DNA from: CAYLPU01 sp964385635
GTDB taxonomy: Bacteria; Chloroflexota; Anaerolineae; B4-G1
Assembly: GCA_964385635.1 (NCBI GenBank)
Contig: CAYLPU010000163.1
Coordinates: 1-6,738, forward strand
Length of the DNA stretch: 6,738 nt
Direction: 5' to 3'
In this document: positions 4,303 to 6,738 of the stretch, in pieces
Position numbering within the stretch: the stretch's first letter is position 1
Layout: each line of letters opens with the position of its first letter
The notes under the pieces: generated by a model
Databases searched by the model: none
What the model was told of the DNA's origin: nothing
Seen by the model: only the letters and a program-made list of their open reading frames with translations
Position numbers and translations under genes: made by a program

Positions 4303-6593
4303 TATGGTTGCGTCAGATCCACCTCTCCGGTGACATTGTCGCTCTCTTGCGGGTTCTGGTGCGCTCCGGCGACTACACTGAACACCAAGGTGTCCACACG
4401 AGGAGCCAGGTAGTCGTAAGCCTCCTCGCCAGAGACCCAGCCGTTGCTGCTGCCGTCGGCAGTGGCCGTTTCCAGCGCCTCGAGCAGATAGTAGGTGAAA
4501 ACGCCCTGCTCGTAGGGCGGGCCAAACTCATAACTCACCTGATCCTCCCGGCTGGCAGTGAGCACCAATCGCCCGGGCCGGTTTATGTCTCTGACGAAGC
4601 CATCTCCCACCATCACGTTACCCCGCACGCCACCTATCGGCGGCAGGCACCTGCACTGAACGCCTTCAATAGACGCCGCACCGATGAACCCGCCGCTGTA
4701 GCAGGAATCGACGATCACAACCACCTGAGTGGAATCCAGCGTGTCCAGCCAGTGGTCCAACTCGTCGTCGCGGATGGCCGTGTCTGTCGTGCCGCCATAG
4801 TCATGGGGGATAAGGTACTCGTCGAAACCATCAGCCTCGTCAATAGGACTCAAGTCCGGGCCTTGGGCCCCGTGTCCAGAGAAGAAGAAGACGACCATGG
4901 CATCAGGCCCCTCACGAGAGGCCAGCCAGTTGGTGATACCGTTCTGGATGGCGGACTTGGTGGCATCGCTGTCTATCAATAGAAGGATGTCCTCCTCCCG
5001 GAAGCCGTCTCTATCCAGGAGCGTCTGACGGAACTCGATGGCGTCGTCATCCGTGTAGGCCAGGTCTGGGCTGTAAGGATCGAGATACTCGGCCACACCG
5101 ACGATGACCGCGTAGCGCCCGGCAGCAGGAACCCCTTCCGTCGTCGTGGTGAAGTTCCATACCGGCCCTATCGTGGTTGCCTCGTGCTCGTCGGTAGCGA
5201 CAATCTGCCAATAGTAGTGCGTGTCTGTGATGAGCGTGCCCGGGTCGTATGACGCGCCTGGTTGGTCATCAGAGACCAGCACACCCGGTGGGCTAGCGTC
5301 AGATTCGAAGTAGACATCGTAGGTCACGCTGTCGCCGTCGGGGTCGCCCCCGCTCCAACTCAGGTTCACGTTCACAATCTGGTTGATAGCGTTGTCAGCA
5401 GGGAAGGGATTGGAGGGCACGTTGGGCGAGTGGCTCGTCGTGTACTCCCTCATGACAACGGGGAGATAGACGCACGGGCCAACAGTGACAGTGACAGGAA
5501 GAGTGGCACTCACAGGAGCGCCACACTGCCCGGTGACGGTGATGGCGACGGTGTAGCCACCTGTCGCTGTGTAGGTGTAGACCGGGGTGGCCATGTTCGT
5601 CCCGCTGACGCTGCCCGACCCACCGAAATCCCAGTCATAGATGAACGGCCCGGTGGCATCAGCAGGACTGATGACGGCGGTGAAATGCATCGGTTGTCCT
5701 GACTCAACCGGGCTGTCGGAACCGAGAGACACACCCGTCGGTGAGATACAGGCGTATGTGCGCAACAAGGCCGTGTCCGTGTATACGCCGCTGGTGGCAG
5801 TGACCGTAGCCACGTTCATCGTGCCGGTGAGCGTGCCAGAGGGCACGGTGACCGTCACCGGCAAGGTGACCCAGGTGCAGGAGGCGACAGAGGAGAGACT
5901 TGCGAAGCCGGTGATAGGCCAGGTGCTGGAGTAGGCAAAGGTGATGTGCCGCGCGGCACCAGTGTAGTTGTACAGAGTCAGAGTGTAATGGGCATTGTCG
6001 CCCGGGATCGCCCCCGCCCGCAGCGTGTCGGGGTCAAGAAAGAGGCCCGTACTCAGAGTGAAACTGCCCGTGATGTCGTGAGGTGTATCCTCCCAATCAT
6101 CCCCGGAGAGAGCCCAGCCCACGGTCTGTTCCCCCGTGGCACTCACCGGCACGGTCACGGTGATAGCGGCGCTCCATGAACAGCCGCCGTAAACCTCGCC
6201 CCAGTCGCCATCGTTGTCAGTGAAAGTAATCTGATTGGTTACGATGCTGGAAGCACTGAAGCCTACATCGTTGCCACAGGAGTCCTGGGTGTCCGTAGCG
6301 ACGAGGGTAACGCTCCAATCACTCGGAAAGGTGAACGTCACCACGTCCAGCCATTCCAGGTCCGTAGAAGCGTTGTACACAGTGAGAATGTAGACGTCGG
6401 ATGAGCCTGGCGAGTAACAACTACGGTCGGGAGTGACTGACGAGCCGGCGATGCTGCGTTTCGTCCCCGCCCGGGCCACTGACGCCGTCCCCTGCATCGC
6501 TGCGATCAGAACCAACGCACCAACCAGGGACAGGACGGCCAGGGCAAGGGCCATCACACATTTGTTAGCCGGGCGGACTCGTTTGTGCCTCAC
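4302..6593 (-). CDS. Secreted PKD/FN3-like protein with C-terminal peptidase C14 (metacaspase-like) domain
   Basis: A predicted exported protein of 763 residues. A basic N-terminus (RHKRVRPANK), a hydrophobic stretch (about 13-33) and an ARA-G site near residue 42 form a signal peptide. Two beta-sandwich, COG1361/DUF11-like repeats (about 50-178 and 182-282) follow. A PKD domain (about 287-372, YDWDFGG at 319-325), a VYLPVVMR linker (375-382) and an FN3-like domain (about 391-484) come next. The caspase-fold domain runs from about 492 to 755. It carries FFFSGHGAQ with catalytic H574, DEYLIPHD, and VVVIVDSCYSGGF with catalytic C631. Bacterial C14 (orthocaspase) enzymes of this type usually cleave after Arg or Lys; the target here is unknown. 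I chose GTG 6593 because AAGGAG (6603-6598) precedes it; a TTG at 6623 falls inside a palindrome. No C-terminal membrane anchor is seen. The gene may be co-transcribed with gcvPB. Confidence 0.88.
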   Translation of the reverse strand: MRHKRVRPANKCVMALALAVLSLVGALVLIAAMQGTASVARAGTKRSIAGSSVTPDRSCYSPGSSDVYILTVYNASTDLEWLDVVTFTFPSDWSVTLVATDTQDSCGNDVGFSASSIVTNQITFTDNDGDWGEVYGGCSWSAAITVTVPVSATGEQTVGWALSGDDWEDTPHDITGSFTLSTGLFLDPDTLRAGAIPGDNAHYTLTLYNYTGAARHITFAYSSTWPITGFASLSSVASCTWVTLPVTVTVPSGTLTGTMNVATVTATSGVYTDTALLRTYACISPTGVSLGSDSPVESGQPMHFTAVISPADATGPFIYDWDFGGSGSVSGTNMATPVYTYTATGGYTVAITVTGQCGAPVSATLPVTVTVGPCVYLPVVMREYTTSHSPNVPSNPFPADNAINQIVNVNLSWSGGDPDGDSVTYDVYFESDASPPGVLVSDDQPGASYDPGTLITDTHYYWQIVATDEHEATTIGPVWNFTTTTEGVPAAGRYAVIVGVAEYLDPYSPDLAYTDDDAIEFRQTLLDRDGFREEDILLLIDSDATKSAIQNGITNWLASREGPDAMVVFFFSGHGAQGPDLSPIDEADGFDEYLIPHDYGGTTDTAIRDDELDHWLDTLDSTQVVVIVDSCYSGGFIGAASIEGVQCRCLPPIGGVRGNVMVGDGFVRDINRPGRLVLTASREDQVSYEFGPPYEQGVFTYYLLEALETATADGSSNGWVSGEEAYDYLAPRVDTLVFSVVAGAHQNPQESDNVTGEVDLTQP

Positions 6594-6612
6594 CTTACTC
6601 CTTTTCCTCTGA

Positions 6613-6634
6613 CGTACTAGCAACTGCTAGTACG
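6613..6634. promoter_or_regulatory. Near-perfect palindrome, operator candidate upstream of the caspase-like gene
   Basis: CGTACTAGCA is followed by AC and then the exact reverse complement of the first ten bases. It lies 20-41 bases upstream of the GTG start (6593), where a regulator of this gene could bind. Each arm contains CTAG, a tetramer that is rare in many bacteria. No clear -35/-10 pair could be placed around it. Confidence 0.45.
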
Positions 6635-6681
6635 CGACGGCGTAAACCCTTCGCCGCAATGGCGCAAAACTCACCCTGTCA

Positions 6682-6738
6682 CCCTGAGCGAAGCGAAGGG
6701 TCTCGACCACAGTATTTAAGGAGATTCTTCGCTACGCT
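6682..6738. repeat. REP-like inverted repeat, CCCTGAGCGAAGCGAAGGG family, cut by window end
   Basis: AGCGAAGCGAAGGGTCTC (6687-6704) is complementary at 15 of 18 positions to GAGATTCTTCGCTACGCT (6721-6738). The left arm starts with CCCTGAG (6682-6688), and the matching end of the right arm would lie beyond the window. The core GAGCGAAGCGAAGG is a common dispersed intergenic repeat, distinct from the CTTGTCGAAGG family at 81-143. Confidence 0.6.

Noticed and set aside
3867..4982. Plus-strand open frame of 371 codons
   Set aside because: It lies antisense to gcvPB, the heptamer array and the caspase-like gene, and includes a low-complexity translation of the array (repeated LLPTP); both minus-strand genes have clear family motifs.
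4302..6623. TTG 6623 as start of the caspase-like gene
   Set aside because: It falls in the centre of a perfect palindrome and lacks a ribosome binding site, whereas GTG 6593 has AAGGAG upstream and gives a well-formed signal peptide.

Overview
The window looks like a piece of a high-GC, free-living bacterial chromosome, most likely Chloroflexota (Anaerolineae-like). This rests on a split-type glycine dehydrogenase subunit (GcvPB), a secreted PKD/caspase-fold protein carrying a VYLPVVMR segment of the kind common in secreted Chloroflexota proteins, and dispersed REP-like hairpins. The taxonomic call is an inference; no rRNA or other marker gene is present.

Left part (1-2700, mostly plus strand): an accessory island. 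Positions 1-500 hold no convincing gene, only a nested hairpin, REP-like repeats, a promoter-like pair and a start-less open frame that may be a gene remnant. Positions 617-742 form a long imperfect hairpin resembling an integron attC site. Two toxin-antitoxin-type modules follow, both AT-richer than the right-hand genes: a BrnT-family toxin with its partner antitoxin (806-1314, ATGA overlap), then a DUF4258-type gene interrupted by an in-frame TAG (1595-1900) followed by a YgiT/MqsA-like protein that has lost every cysteine (1902-2126). A second attC-like site lies downstream (2232-2302, with a wider alternative at 2175-2301). The two sites share a related core, so the simplest reading is a relic of a cassette array carrying toxin-antitoxin cassettes. 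A truncated IS200/IS605 TnpA (minus strand, about 2377-2586) ends the island.

Right part (2700-6738, minus strand): a secreted multidomain protein with a C-terminal peptidase C14 (metacaspase-like) domain is followed by gcvPB. The whole space between them is a heptamer tandem array whose minus strand is (TAGGGAG)n. It starts at the stop codon of the caspase gene, ends at the ribosome binding site of gcvPB, and could form G-quadruplexes in DNA or mRNA. A rho-independent terminator lies just after gcvPB. A near-perfect palindrome sits upstream of the caspase gene and another REP-like repeat lies at the window edge.

Functionally, gcvPB belongs to the glycine cleavage system, but its partner gcvPA and the H and T proteins are not in the window. 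The caspase-like protein has no evident metabolic link to it. The left island is mobile or accessory DNA in several stages of decay.
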